A DNA stretch of 64,000 nucleotides from CAZRGV01 sp964599655 (GTDB lineage Bacteria; Planctomycetota; Planctomycetia; Isosphaerales; Isosphaeraceae), in NCBI GenBank assembly GCA_964599655.1, contig CAZRGV010000012.1:1-64000 (forward strand), in the 5' to 3' direction. The position numbers were made by a program, and so were the translations under genes. This document shows, piece by piece, positions 39,155 through 47,681 of the stretch. Each line of letters opens with the position of its first letter. Within the stretch, counting starts at the first letter, position 1. The notes under the pieces were generated by a model. It was not told the origin of the DNA. It saw only the letters and a program-made list of their open reading frames with translations, and did not search any database.

Positions 39155-39982
39155 TCAACGTCCAGGCGAGAGTGGGTCGGACTGTGCCCGGACGATCACC
39201 TCGGTATCTCTTTGATTGACGGACGGTTCGGCCATGACAACCTTGTGCCACGATCGCCAGGCACGGTCGAGCTCTCTAGCGTCGGCGAGGCCGTAGTACC
39301 GTTTGGCCGCGATATCCCAGCCAAGCCGGGCACCATCCTTGACAAACCGGAGGAAGCGCGGGCGGCCACCGATCTCGATCAGGAAACGCGAGACCGAGTA
39401 TCCTTGTCCATAGAAGCCCATCAGGTCGGCGGGATACTCCTCGAGGATGAACAACCGAGCCAGCGGAAGGTCCGCGCGTCGGGCCAGCAGGTGCTCGACG
39501 ATCTGGTCGTGCCGCCGGATCTCGCGAAGGTCTTCACTAAGAAGTGATGCCCCCTCATCGGCCCATCGAGGCATGGGGCCGCCGAAGTACGCCGCGAAGA
39601 CGGTATGGGTGATCTCATGCGGCAGGGCCGACGCGAGAATCCGGTCGATTCGGCCCTCGACCTTGATGACTTGATCGGCCACGCCGCCTCCCTCGGCGAA
39701 ATCGAAGGAGGTCACACCTCCCGCCTCACCGCCCGTGAGTTTCACCCGAATCGGGCACGGCGACGGCCATCGAGGCATTTCCCGACCCAGCCAGGCCCGG
39801 GCGATCGACTTTCGACACCGCTCGGCGTGATCGCCGACCTGCTTCGCGGCCTCGGCCGAGGGGGCCTCGACGATGAAGTTGGGCGTTCGGTACGAAGCAC
39901 CCGCCAGGCAAGGTACGAGTGCCAGGGCCGCAATCGCCCAGGCGCGCCGGCCAGGGGCCGGGCGTTGGAGACGTGCATCCAT
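39155..39982 (-). CDS. Secreted gluzincin-like protein (HEXXH metallopeptidase)
   Basis: A 275-aa protein with a signal peptide (AWAIAALALVPCLAGASY) and a zinc-peptidase site: His122-Glu123-His126 in PHEITHTVFA and a third ligand Glu143 in RWADEGASLL. This is the arrangement of the peptidase MA (gluzincin) clan as found in DUF4157/collagenase-like secreted proteins. Substrate unknown. The start at 39982 has GGAGGAG eight bases upstream; an in-frame TTG two codons earlier is less likely. Convergent with the SRPBCC gene. Confidence 0.8.
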   Translation of the reverse strand: MDARLQRPAPGRRAWAIAALALVPCLAGASYRTPNFIVEAPSAEAAKQVGDHAERCRKSIARAWLGREMPRWPSPCPIRVKLTGGEAGGVTSFDFAEGGGVADQVIKVEGRIDRILASALPHEITHTVFAAYFGGPMPRWADEGASLLSEDLREIRRHDQIVEHLLARRADLPLARLFILEEYPADLMGFYGQGYSVSRFLIEIGGRPRFLRFVKDGARLGWDIAAKRYYGLADARELDRAWRSWHKVVMAEPSVNQRDTEVIVRAQSDPLSPGR

Positions 39983-40073
39983 GCCCAATGCTCCTCCGTG
40001 AGGTCCCCTTCATGGGGCAATCGTCCTGTCGTGCTCGGCCGCGCCTTCGGCCGAATGGTCGGCGGACTTTAGC

Positions 40074-40105
40074 AAAACCGGGAGCGAATGTCGCCCCCGG
40101 TTTTT
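40074..40105 (-). terminator. Terminator after the DapA-family gene
   Basis: Stem AAAACCGGG/CCCGGTTTT extended inside by GCGA/TCGC across one mismatch; reading on the minus strand it ends in TTTT about ten bases after the stop codon at 40114. The arm on the other side is also T-rich, so it could stop transcription both ways. Confidence 0.75.
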
Positions 40106-40113
40106 CGACGAAT

Positions 40114-41031
40114 TCAGACCGCAGCCGAGGTGGGTTCCGGGAGCACTCCGACCGACTCGAACACGTCGATCACCCGCTGCGCGGTCGCCGCGTCGAGCGA
40201 CCGGAGCGGCGAGGGCAGCATCCGCTTTAGCAGGCCACGATGACGGCAGGCCGCTTCCAGGCAGGCATGCTGGCCGCCAAATCCCAGGGCTCGGCCCAGC
40301 CGGCTGAACTGCGACTGCAAGCGGAAAGCCCGCTCGGCGTCGTCGGCTCGGGCGGCGTCCCAGAGAGCCACGGCCAGCTCGGGCAGCACGTTCGAGAGGC
40401 TCGACACGAAACCGTCGGAGCCCAGTTCGGTCGAGAGCCCGAGCAGGTCACAACCGTGGAGATAGGAGAAGTCGAGACGCCGTCGCTCCTCAACGGTCCA
40501 GTCCATCGGTCGATTCAGACTCGGCGTCACGTCTTTGCAGCCGACGATCCGAGGATGCTCGGCCAGCCGGCGGAGGTGGTCGAAGCTCAGTTGATTGCAA
40601 ACCCACGGGGCATTGTAGATGACCAGAGGACGCGCCAGTTCGTCGGCCAGGGCGTGAAAGTAGTCGGTCAGCTCGGCGGCCGTCATCGGCTGGTACCAGG
40701 GCGGAAGTGCGGCGTAATAATCGTAAGGTAAGTCGTCGAACATCCGGGCGCGGGTCAGTGTGCGCCGGGTTCCGCCGTCCGAGACGTTCAGGACCAGGGG
40801 AAGGCGGCCGCCAGCGACGGAAGCGACGCTCTCGGCCACGAGGCGCTGGGGGCCATCGGGGATCAGGTCAAAGCGGGCGGTGGTTCCCAGGACCCAGAGC
40901 CCGTGCACACCCGCTCGAATCTGGAACTCGGCCAGTTGGGCCAGGGCCTCGACGTCGATCGTCTCGTCGTCGTTCAAGGGGGTGGGCAACGGCGGGACGA
41001 TTCCATGCAGTCGGGGCAGTGGTAGTTCCAT
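40114..41031 (-). CDS. Dihydrodipicolinate synthase (DapA)-family aldolase/lyase
   Basis: A 305-aa TIM-barrel class I aldolase of the DapA/N-acetylneuraminate lyase family. It has GIVPPLPTPLNDDETIDVEA at the start, LVIYNAPWVCNQL (the conserved Tyr and YNxP) and the Schiff-base Lys in IVGCKDVTPSLN. Substrate loops do not match strict DapA: the usual GTTGE is changed to GTTAR. A sugar-acid lyase or oxo-acid aldolase is therefore as likely as lysine synthesis. I chose the ATG at 41031; an in-frame earlier ATG adds eight residues. Confidence 0.85.
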   Translation of the reverse strand: MELPLPRLHGIVPPLPTPLNDDETIDVEALAQLAEFQIRAGVHGLWVLGTTARFDLIPDGPQRLVAESVASVAGGRLPLVLNVSDGGTRRTLTRARMFDDLPYDYYAALPPWYQPMTAAELTDYFHALADELARPLVIYNAPWVCNQLSFDHLRRLAEHPRIVGCKDVTPSLNRPMDWTVEERRRLDFSYLHGCDLLGLSTELGSDGFVSSLSNVLPELAVALWDAARADDAERAFRLQSQFSRLGRALGFGGQHACLEAACRHRGLLKRMLPSPLRSLDAATAQRVIDVFESVGVLPEPTSAAV

Positions 41032-41360
41032 TGATGGCACCTCGGAAAGACACAAAGCGGCGGGATCTGGGCTTGAGAAGCCTCATTATAAGTGACGCTG
41101 CGGAAGCTTGACAGTCGCCATTCACATTACAACGGATTGTTTCGTCGGCATTCCGCCCCCCCGCGATGAATTTACGCCGGATTTGGCTGATGCCCGGGGA
41201 GCCTTCCTGCCGATCACCAAGGACAACGATTCCACGGACGGGCATGGTTCGCCAGCGAGGTACCCCAGGACTCGCGGCCCTGGGATCGTACCAGGTCGAA
41301 ACGTCCCGGTTCGTCCGCCCGTTCGAACAGGGCGCTGGAATGCACGGAGGAGGAGATCCG
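41032..41360. other. Divergent intergenic region with a promoter for the DapA-family gene
   Basis: About 330 bases between divergent genes. On the minus strand CTGTCA (41109-41114) and a perfect TATAAT (41085-41090), 18 bases apart, would start transcription near 41078 toward the aldolase gene. A TTGACA on the plus strand overlaps the same place, but no matching downstream box is obvious. Confidence 0.5.
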
Positions 41361-41588
41361 ATGGCTACCGCTCGACTGCGCCTGTTTCCCCACCCCGAGG
41401 ATGAGACCCGAGACGACGATCACGTTCCCGCCATTCCGGTCCGCCTCTCCGACCTCTATCCCCTCCTGGCCCAAGCGTATCGTGACAACTACGTCTGGCT
41501 TCGGGACTTCGAGGACGATCAGCTCCTGGTCACGCCCGACCTCTATGAGGTCATTCGCGCGTTCGCCGACTGCCGCCCCTCGGCCTGA
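41361..41588 (+). CDS. Small acidic hypothetical protein (75 aa)
   Basis: I do not recognise a family. The ATG at 41361 has a strong ribosome-binding site (GGAGGAGGAG). The protein begins with a basic strand (MATARLRLFPHPEDET), has an acidic middle and a helical C-terminal half (RLSDLYPLLAQAYRDNYVWL, then LLVTPDLYEVIRAFADC) that could bind another protein. The open frame upstream of this ATG has no coding character. It precedes a STAS-domain gene by about 160 bases on the same strand. Confidence 0.65.
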   Translation: MATARLRLFPHPEDETRDDDHVPAIPVRLSDLYPLLAQAYRDNYVWLRDFEDDQLLVTPDLYEVIRAFADCRPSA

Positions 41589-41745
41589 TGGAGAGGTTTT
41601 TGGCCGTGGTGCTGTCGGTGTCGTGTCGCCATTGGCAAAACAAGTCGCGCGGTTTTGGCTTGTGCGTGGTCTGCCTTCTCTCTACGCTGAGAAGTAGATC
41701 CTCTACGACTGGTCCGCCGCGACGTTGGCACCAAGGCGACACGTC

Positions 41746-42120
41746 ATGAATATCTTAAGCTCTGAAGATGCCTTTGCAATCGAGCGTCACGGAGATGTCA
41801 CCGTGATCGTGGCGTCTCCGGCCCTGGAGGCCATGGAGCCAAGCCTCGTTGACGGAGCGGCCGCTTTGCTCCTCGAGCCGCTTCGGGATCTGGAAGCCCC
41901 CCTTGTGGTCATCGACTTGAGCCAGATTAACTACTTCGGTTCCGCCTTCCTGGCACTGCTGATCCGGTGCTGGAAGCGTGTGATGAGTCAGGGGGGTATG
42001 ATGGTCTTGACCGGAGTGACCGACCGGATTCGTGACCTGCTCCGGATGACCAAACTCGACATGGTTTGGCCAATTTACGGAAGCCGACGCGAGGCGATCG
42101 ACTCGCTTCTCTCAGACTAA
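41746..42120 (+). CDS. STAS-domain anti-sigma factor antagonist-like protein
   Basis: A 124-aa single STAS domain of the SpoIIAA/RsbV type: VTVIVASPALEAMEPSLVDG, the central strand and loop LVVIDLSQINYFGSAFLALL with the phosphorylatable Ser in FGSAF, and MMVLTGVTDRIRDLLRMTKL. Such proteins bind an anti-sigma kinase in partner-switching. No RsbW-like kinase is visible nearby, so the partner is unknown. It is about 170 bases before the rhomboid gene. Confidence 0.85.
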   Translation: MNILSSEDAFAIERHGDVTVIVASPALEAMEPSLVDGAAALLLEPLRDLEAPLVVIDLSQINYFGSAFLALLIRCWKRVMSQGGMMVLTGVTDRIRDLLRMTKLDMVWPIYGSRREAIDSLLSD

Positions 42121-42292
42121 TCGGGGCCCGAGTGTCGTCTTGCGGGGTCCGAATCTGACTTCCCGGAAACCGACCGTCGGAACCCGTTGACAGGTTCCCT
42201 GCGGCGTCCGATGATTGGGAGGGATTGAGAGAGACTTTCCGACAGTCTCCTCCTGACGGCCTGGAAAGGGACGTCTGTCCGCCGGAGCCACC

Positions 42293-43252
42293 ATGGGAAT
42301 CTACGACCGCGAGTACTATCGCGACGAGACAAGCGGCTCCGGCTGGTTTTCCGGCACAGCTCCCGCTTGCCGGACGATTGTCCTCGTCAACGTGGTCGTC
42401 TTCCTACTCCAGCTTCTCGCCCCGAACCTCCAACTCGAACTAAACTTCGCCGCCCGGAGCACCGACATCTTTCAGCGTTTCCGTGTCTGGGAGCTCGTCA
42501 CGGCGACGTTTCTCCATGACCCGCATGACCTTAGCCACATCTTCTGGAACATGCTGTTCCTCTGGTGGGTCGGGCGCGAAATGGAGGCGATGTACGGCAG
42601 CCGGGAGTTCACTCTGCTCTATCTGACCGCCGGCGCGTTCAGCACCTTGTGCTGGGCTGCATTGAACTATCTCGGCCCCGAGCACGGCGTGGGAATGATG
42701 TTCGGCGCCTCGGGGGCCGTCATGGCGGTCGTGGTGCTCTATACACTGTACTACCCAAACCGCGAGATTTTGCTCTTCTTCATCCTGCCGGTGAAGATGT
42801 GGCTGGTGCTGGTTCTGTACCTGGGGCGTGACGCCCTGGCGTTGCTCCAGGTCCTGCAAGGAACCCCGGGCGCCTCGTTGCTCCGAACGGCATTTGCCGC
42901 CCATCTGGCTGGAGCCTTTTATGGCTGGGCCTACAAGAAGTGGGACATCCGTCTGTCTCGTTTGCTCAGCCGGCGACCTCGACGTCCGAGGTTCCGGGTC
43001 GTCTCACCGGAACCTCGGGACCATGATCGGGTCTCCCCACTCACGAGCGGCAGCGGAAGTAGCCGCTCCGCGGCCGTGGGCGCCCGTCGAGAGGCTCCTC
43101 CCTACTATCCGGAGGAACAGCTTGACGCCAAGCTGGACGAGGTACTCGCCAAGATCGCCCGCGAAGGCCGTGGAGGTCTGACCGAGGAAGAAAATCGCGT
43201 TCTTCAGGAGGCCAGCCGGCGGGCTCGAGACCGTCGCGGCGAGCGCCTCTGA
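42293..43252 (+). CDS. Rhomboid-family intramembrane serine protease
   Basis: A 319-aa membrane protein with about six helices. The catalytic Ser140 sits in MMFGASGAVMAV and His204 in AAHLAGAFYGW. The oxyanion-side HIFWNML motif (His82, Asn86) is also present. After the membrane core comes a basic linker and a C-terminal soluble segment (PPYYPEEQLDAKLDEVLAKI, GRGGLTEEENRVLQEAS) that recalls the DUF6576 tail of other rhomboids. It overlaps the downstream acetyltransferase by one base (TGATG), indicating coupling. Confidence 0.93.
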   Translation: MGIYDREYYRDETSGSGWFSGTAPACRTIVLVNVVVFLLQLLAPNLQLELNFAARSTDIFQRFRVWELVTATFLHDPHDLSHIFWNMLFLWWVGREMEAMYGSREFTLLYLTAGAFSTLCWAALNYLGPEHGVGMMFGASGAVMAVVVLYTLYYPNREILLFFILPVKMWLVLVLYLGRDALALLQVLQGTPGASLLRTAFAAHLAGAFYGWAYKKWDIRLSRLLSRRPRRPRFRVVSPEPRDHDRVSPLTSGSGSSRSAAVGARREAPPYYPEEQLDAKLDEVLAKIAREGRGGLTEEENRVLQEASRRARDRRGERL

Positions 43253-43761
43253 TGACCGAGACTTCCGATAAGCCGCAACTGATCATTCGAAGCGCCCACC
43301 CCACAGACCGTGAGACGCTGATCGACTTCAACGCCCGGCTCGCCCTGGAAACCGAGCACAAGACACTCTCCCGAGATGTGCTCGAGCGAGGTGTCGACGC
43401 CGCGCTCGGTGATCCCGATCGGCTCCGCTACTGGGTGGCCGAGTACGATGGGCGGGTTGTCGGTCAGGCGGCCATCACTCGGGAGTGGAGCGACTGGCGG
43501 AACGGCTGGATCTGGTGGCTTCAGAGCGTCTATGTCCAGATGGGCCATCGCGGTCAGGGTGTCTTCCGTGCCCTGTTCCGTCAGATCCGAGAAGAAGCCC
43601 TGTCCACCCCCGACGTCATCGGCCTACGGCTCTACGTCGAGGTTGAGAACCATCAGGCTCAAGGCACGTATCGGGCCCTCGGCATGGAACCCGGCGGTTA
43701 TCACGTCTTCGAAGAGCTCTGGCCCGACCGGTTCAACTGCTCGTCGGAACCTGCTGACTAA
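43252..43761 (+). CDS. GNAT-family N-acetyltransferase
   Basis: A 169-aa acetyl-CoA-dependent acetyltransferase. The acetyl-CoA loop is in YVQMGHRGQGVFRALFRQI (motif A, R/Q-x-x-G-x-G/F), with the preceding strand NGWIWWLQSVYV and the late motif B region GLRLYVEVENHQAQGTYRAL. Substrate unknown. It is translated with the rhomboid protein, and its last 29 bases overlap the end of the convergent trpD gene. Confidence 0.9.
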   Translation: MTETSDKPQLIIRSAHPTDRETLIDFNARLALETEHKTLSRDVLERGVDAALGDPDRLRYWVAEYDGRVVGQAAITREWSDWRNGWIWWLQSVYVQMGHRGQGVFRALFRQIREEALSTPDVIGLRLYVEVENHQAQGTYRALGMEPGGYHVFEELWPDRFNCSSEPAD

Positions 43762-44818
43762 GTGCGGCCCAGCGCTCGACCAATCTGGCCGCCGAACCCG
43801 TGTCGATCGCCTCCGCCGCTAGGATCACACCCTGGGCCAACGTCTCGACCCGGCCGGCCACTCGAAGCGCCGCGGCGGCATTGGCCAGAACCACATTTCT
43901 CGCGGGTCCGGGCTCCCCCCACAGCAACTTCCGAATGCGATGGGCACTCTCCGTGGGTCCGCTCACCCTCAGTTCGGCGATTTCGGCCGGTAGCAAGCCG
44001 AAGTCGGCACCCGTCCAGACCTCGGATCGGACACGGCCCGCCTCCACCCAGCGAACTCGAGTCGGCCGGTCGAGCGCGACCTCGTCGATCCCGCTCGCGT
44101 CCTCGATCGAGCAACCTCTGCCACCGTCCTCTCCCTCCAACGCCAGGGACGTGACAATCGCCGCCCGCTCAATCCCGAGCGATGCCAGGGTCTTCGCCAC
44201 GAGGTCAGCGAGCCTCAGGCTGGTCACGCCGACAAGCTGGTAACGGGGCCGGGCTGGATTGGCCAGCGGACCGACCAGATTGAACAGGGTTCGAAAAGGC
44301 AGTCGGCGACGGACAGGGGCCGCAAAACGAAGCGCGGGGTGGAACCGGGGAGCAAACAGGAACGTGATGCCCAACTCCGAGAGACAGCGGTATAGAACCG
44401 TCGGTTCGGCCTCGATGTTGATGCCGAGCTCGGTCAGAACCTCGGCACTACCCGAGTTCCCCGACGCGGATCGGTTGCCGTGCTTCGCGACCGGCACGCC
44501 AGTGGCGGCAACGACGATAGCCGCCGCCGTGGAGACGTTCAACATGCAGGCCCCGTCTCCACCCGTTCCACATGTGTCGAGCAGCGGGAGGTCCGGTCCG
44601 TTCCAGGGGGTCATGTGGTCCCGCGCGGCACGGACGGCACCGGCCAGCTCGTCGGCGATTTCCCCCTTGATCCGAAGCGCGGTGAGGAACGCGGCGATCT
44701 CGACCTCGGCGGTGCCGCCCCCCATGATCTCGGCCACGGCGGCGGACGCCTGATCAACCGTCAGGTCATATCCTTCGCCCAGTCGTTTCAGAGCCTCGAA
44801 GATGGGTCGATCGGTCAC
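43733..44818 (-). CDS. trpD: Anthranilate phosphoribosyltransferase
   Basis: Second enzyme of tryptophan biosynthesis: joins anthranilate to phosphoribosyl pyrophosphate. Signature DTCGTGGDGACMLNVSTAA near residues 82-100 and KHGNRSASGNSGSAEVLTEL are the PRPP and metal sites; RRRLPFRTLFNLVGPLANPA follows. Length (361 aa) is normal with a slightly long C-terminus. It stands alone here, without other trp genes. It lies downstream of frr on the same strand with about 145 bases between. Confidence 0.96.
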   Translation of the reverse strand: MTDRPIFEALKRLGEGYDLTVDQASAAVAEIMGGGTAEVEIAAFLTALRIKGEIADELAGAVRAARDHMTPWNGPDLPLLDTCGTGGDGACMLNVSTAAAIVVAATGVPVAKHGNRSASGNSGSAEVLTELGINIEAEPTVLYRCLSELGITFLFAPRFHPALRFAAPVRRRLPFRTLFNLVGPLANPARPRYQLVGVTSLRLADLVAKTLASLGIERAAIVTSLALEGEDGGRGCSIEDASGIDEVALDRPTRVRWVEAGRVRSEVWTGADFGLLPAEIAELRVSGPTESAHRIRKLLWGEPGPARNVVLANAAAALRVAGRVETLAQGVILAAEAIDTGSAARLVERWAALSQQVPTSS

Positions 44819-44852
44819 GGCAACGATCCGATCTTGTAGTCAGGAACTCTCG

Positions 44853-44867
44853 TGAGAATGGTTCTCA
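44853..44867. promoter_or_regulatory. 15-bp palindrome upstream of trpD
   Basis: TGAGAA-TGG-TTCTCA, 35 bases before the trpD ATG. The 7-1-7 spacing of its halves recalls Fur-family operators, but the sequence is not a close match. Function unknown. Confidence 0.3.
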
Positions 44868-44964
44868 AAACATCGGAACAGGCGACCCGGACTCGCTCAA
44901 CATCCTCGACGCTCCACCTCAGTCGTCTCAGACGCCATGAACGGCGATTTGACTGGGTTCCTGC

Positions 44965-45525
44965 TCATTCTTCGAGAATCTCGGTCGTCTTCTTCTCGGC
45001 CAGGTCGTTGACTTTCCCCTCGAACCGCTTGGTGAGGGACTGAATCTCTTCCTTGCACTTCTCGTGGTCGTCTTCGGTGAGGATCTTGTCGGCCATTTCA
45101 TGATCGGCCTGCTTATTGGCATCGCGTCGGATGTTGCGAATCGCGACGCGAGCCTCCTCGGCCAGTTCCTTGACCCGCCCTTCGAGCTTCTTGCGCTGCT
45201 CGACCGAGAGGCTGGGCACGTTGAGTCGGATGACCTTGTTGTCGGAATTGGGGGTCAAACCCAGGTTGCTCGCCTGAATCGCCTTGATGATGTCGCCAAT
45301 GGCCGACTGGTCGAATGGCTGGATCAAAATCTGTTGCGGCTCGGGTGTGCTCAGGCGAGCCAGTTGCTTCAGGGGCGTCGATGAGCCGTAATACTCGACC
45401 CGGATCGAGTCGACTAGGCCGGTGTTGGCCCGTCCGGTCCGAATCCCCTTGAGCTGGTCGCTCAGCAGGGAGATGGTCTTCTCCATCCGCTCCTCGGCCT
45501 CGAGCGCGATCTCTTCAATGCTCAT
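44965..45525 (-). CDS. frr: Ribosome recycling factor
   Basis: A 186-aa protein that, with EF-G, splits post-termination ribosomes. Typical sequence: ERMEKTISLLSDQLKGIRTG, RANTGLVDSIRVEYYGSSTP, QILIQPFDQSAIGDIIKAIQ, then RLNVPSLSVEQRKKLEGRVK, RVAIRNIRRDANKQ and the C-terminal helix. Last gene of the rpsB-tsf-pyrH-frr block, about 205 bases after pyrH. Confidence 0.98.
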   Translation of the reverse strand: MSIEEIALEAEERMEKTISLLSDQLKGIRTGRANTGLVDSIRVEYYGSSTPLKQLARLSTPEPQQILIQPFDQSAIGDIIKAIQASNLGLTPNSDNKVIRLNVPSLSVEQRKKLEGRVKELAEEARVAIRNIRRDANKQADHEMADKILTEDDHEKCKEEIQSLTKRFEGKVNDLAEKKTTEILEE

Positions 45526-45730
45526 GGAGAGCTGCCTCCGAGGATTCCCCTCGACGATGGGGTCTCAAGGTAGGGAAACCTGTCTGCCACTGGATCAGGA
45601 TACTCTCGATCAGTGCCGTCCCGCGAGTCCATCCGCGCGACCGCCGTGCTCGACCGGCCCGATGAGCGGACTCCGGATCTAGTTACCCGGCAACTTTCGA
45701 ACAGATGAAAGGCGAATCACAAGGTCGTTC

Positions 45731-46504
45731 TCAGGCGAGGTTGGAGGGCCGAGGCCTCTCGCGCTTTCCGACCCAGGTTCCAATCGGCTCGCCCGCGATG
45801 GCGCGCTCGATATTCCCTTCTTTCTTAAAGTTGAAGACGAGGATCGGCAGGCTATTATCCAGGCACATGCCGATGGCCGTCATGTCCATAACCTTCAGGT
45901 CATCTCGTAGCACCTGGTCATAGGTCAGATGATCGTAGCGAACGGCATGAGGGTTCTTTTCCGGATCAGCGGAGAAAACTCCGTCCACGCGGGTCGCCTT
46001 CATCAGGACCTCGACATCCAGCTCCTTACCTCGCAGCGCGGCGGCTGTGTCGGTGGTCACGAACGGGCTGCCGGTGCCAGTGGCCAGGATCACGACCCGA
46101 CGTCGAGCCAGGTGCGACAGGGCTCGGCGGCGAATAAACGGCTCGGCAACCTCTTCCATGCGGATGGTGGTCATGAGCCGAGTTTCGCAGCCTTCGTGTT
46201 CCAACGCGTCCTGAAGAGCCAGTCCGTTGATCACGGTGGCGGTCATTCCCATGTAATGGGCGGTGGCCTCCTTGATGATGTCCTGGCCTCGGGTCAACGT
46301 GGCGCCCCGGAGAATGTTGCCGCCACCGACGACGATCGCGACTTCGACACCATGGTTCGCCACCCGGGCCACCTGGCGTGCGATCCGGCTGACTTCATCG
46401 ACGCTGATGCCTCCTTCGCCGGGCCGGCAGAAGCTCTCGCCCGAGAGTTTGAGCAAGACACGGCGAAAAACGGGAAGGCCATGCGGAGCCGGCGAGACGT
46501 CCAT
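45731..46504 (-). CDS. pyrH: Uridylate (UMP) kinase
   Basis: Amino-acid-kinase-fold enzyme making UDP from UMP. Motifs: RVLLKLSGESF at the start, IVVGGGNILRGATLT, the UMP-binding DALEHEGCETRLMTTIRM, and VVILATGTGSPFVTTDTAAA, with KATRVDGVFSADPEKNP. At 257 aa it is of normal length with a short extra C-terminus (GKRERPRPSNLA). It lies between tsf and frr as in most bacteria. Confidence 0.97.
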   Translation of the reverse strand: MDVSPAPHGLPVFRRVLLKLSGESFCRPGEGGISVDEVSRIARQVARVANHGVEVAIVVGGGNILRGATLTRGQDIIKEATAHYMGMTATVINGLALQDALEHEGCETRLMTTIRMEEVAEPFIRRRALSHLARRRVVILATGTGSPFVTTDTAAALRGKELDVEVLMKATRVDGVFSADPEKNPHAVRYDHLTYDQVLRDDLKVMDMTAIGMCLDNSLPILVFNFKKEGNIERAIAGEPIGTWVGKRERPRPSNLA

Positions 46505-46526
46505 CGTCTGGGGGTCCTGAAAGGAG

Positions 46527-46549
46527 CCGGGCGGCTCGAAACCGCCCGG
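46527..46549 (-). other. Intercistronic hairpin between tsf and pyrH
   Basis: Perfect eight-base stem CCGGGCGG/CCGCCCGG with a seven-base loop, beginning about 11 bases after the tsf stop and ending about 22 bases before the pyrH ATG. No T tract follows, so it is not an intrinsic terminator. It may tune pyrH translation or mark a processing site. Confidence 0.65.
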
Positions 46550-46560
46550 AGGGTAGGAGT

Positions 46561-47418
46561 TTACGACTCGCTTGCGGTTTCCGCGTCGGCCACCTCGCCC
46601 ACGACGAAGCGAGCGAAGCGCACCACCTTGACCTCCTTACCGGCGGCCGCAACGACGTCGCGGACCTTCTTGCTTGGCTCCTTCACGAACTCCTGCTCCA
46701 GGAGAACGCTCTCGCCGTACCAGGCATTGAGCTTCCCCTCGGCGATTTTCTCACGGATGTTCGCGGGCTTATCCTCGGGCACCTGGACGATGAAGATGCG
46801 CTTCTGCTCTTCGACCGTCGCCGCCGGCATCTCTTCGCGGGTCACGCAGAGCGGCTTAGCGGCCACGACCTGAAGTGCGAGATCCTTGGCCAGTTGCGGG
46901 TCAGTGGTACCGGCCACTTCGACTAGGGCCCCTGATTTTGCGTCGTGGTGGACGTAGAAGTCGACCCGCCCCTCGCCTGAGAACCGGACCGCCCTGGCCA
47001 GCGTAACGTTCTCGCCGGTCCGGGCGTTCAAATCCACCAGCGCGTCCTTGACCTTCTTCGAGGGATCCTTGGCGTAGGACTGCTCGAGCACATTCTCGTC
47101 ACCGTTCTGGAGCACCTGCTCGGCCAGATCTTTGGCGATCTGGCGGAACTCGTCGTTGCGGGCCACGAAGTCGGTCTCGCAGTTCAATTCGAGCATCGCG
47201 CCCGACTTCCCATCCGGGGCGATGGCGACCTCAATGCGGCCCGCCTTGGCGGCGCGACCGGCGCGCTTCTCGGCGTTCTTCAGACCCCGTTCCTTCGCCA
47301 GGGTCTCCGCCTTCTTCATGTCGCCGTCGGCCTCCTTCAGGAGCGCCTTGCATTCCATCAGGCCCAACCCGGTGCGCTTGCGGAACTCATTGACAGCCTG
47401 TGCCGTGATCTCGGCCAT
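46561..47418 (-). CDS. tsf: Elongation factor Ts
   Basis: Guanine-nucleotide exchange factor of EF-Tu. Signature pieces: FRKRTGLGLMECKALLKEAD at the N-terminal UBA-like domain, LELNCETDFVARNDEFR (the TDFVxRN contact), and two related core subdomains. At 285 aa it is the full-length form. It follows rpsB in the conserved ribosomal block and precedes pyrH. Confidence 0.98.
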   Translation of the reverse strand: MAEITAQAVNEFRKRTGLGLMECKALLKEADGDMKKAETLAKERGLKNAEKRAGRAAKAGRIEVAIAPDGKSGAMLELNCETDFVARNDEFRQIAKDLAEQVLQNGDENVLEQSYAKDPSKKVKDALVDLNARTGENVTLARAVRFSGEGRVDFYVHHDAKSGALVEVAGTTDPQLAKDLALQVVAAKPLCVTREEMPAATVEEQKRIFIVQVPEDKPANIREKIAEGKLNAWYGESVLLEQEFVKEPSKKVRDVVAAAGKEVKVVRFARFVVGEVADAETASES

Positions 47419-47510
47419 CGGCGACTCTCCTCATCTTTCGCTTTGATCGAGATGTCTGATGCTTCGGGTGACTGGTTGACTTTGTCTTGTCCAACGCCCT
47501 AGAGACGACA

Positions 47511-47530
47511 GGCCGGCGATAGCGCCGGCC
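47511..47530 (-). other. Hairpin between rpsB and tsf
   Basis: Perfect eight-base stem GGCCGGCG/CGCCGGCC with a four-base loop in the 260-base spacer after the rpsB stop. There is no adjacent T run. It may be a weak attenuator or an RNA-processing site that separates rpsB from tsf expression. Confidence 0.6.
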
Positions 47531-47681
47531 CTCAGGCATGCTTCGTCTCGCGATTTTCCCTAGATAGACAGCCACCACCCACCATTCGCGGTTCGATCAG
47601 ATGGTGAATTCCTCGGGGGAGACTCCACAAGAGAATACGGGATCGTGGAAAGCCGCCACTCTGACCACCGGAATCGGGTGA

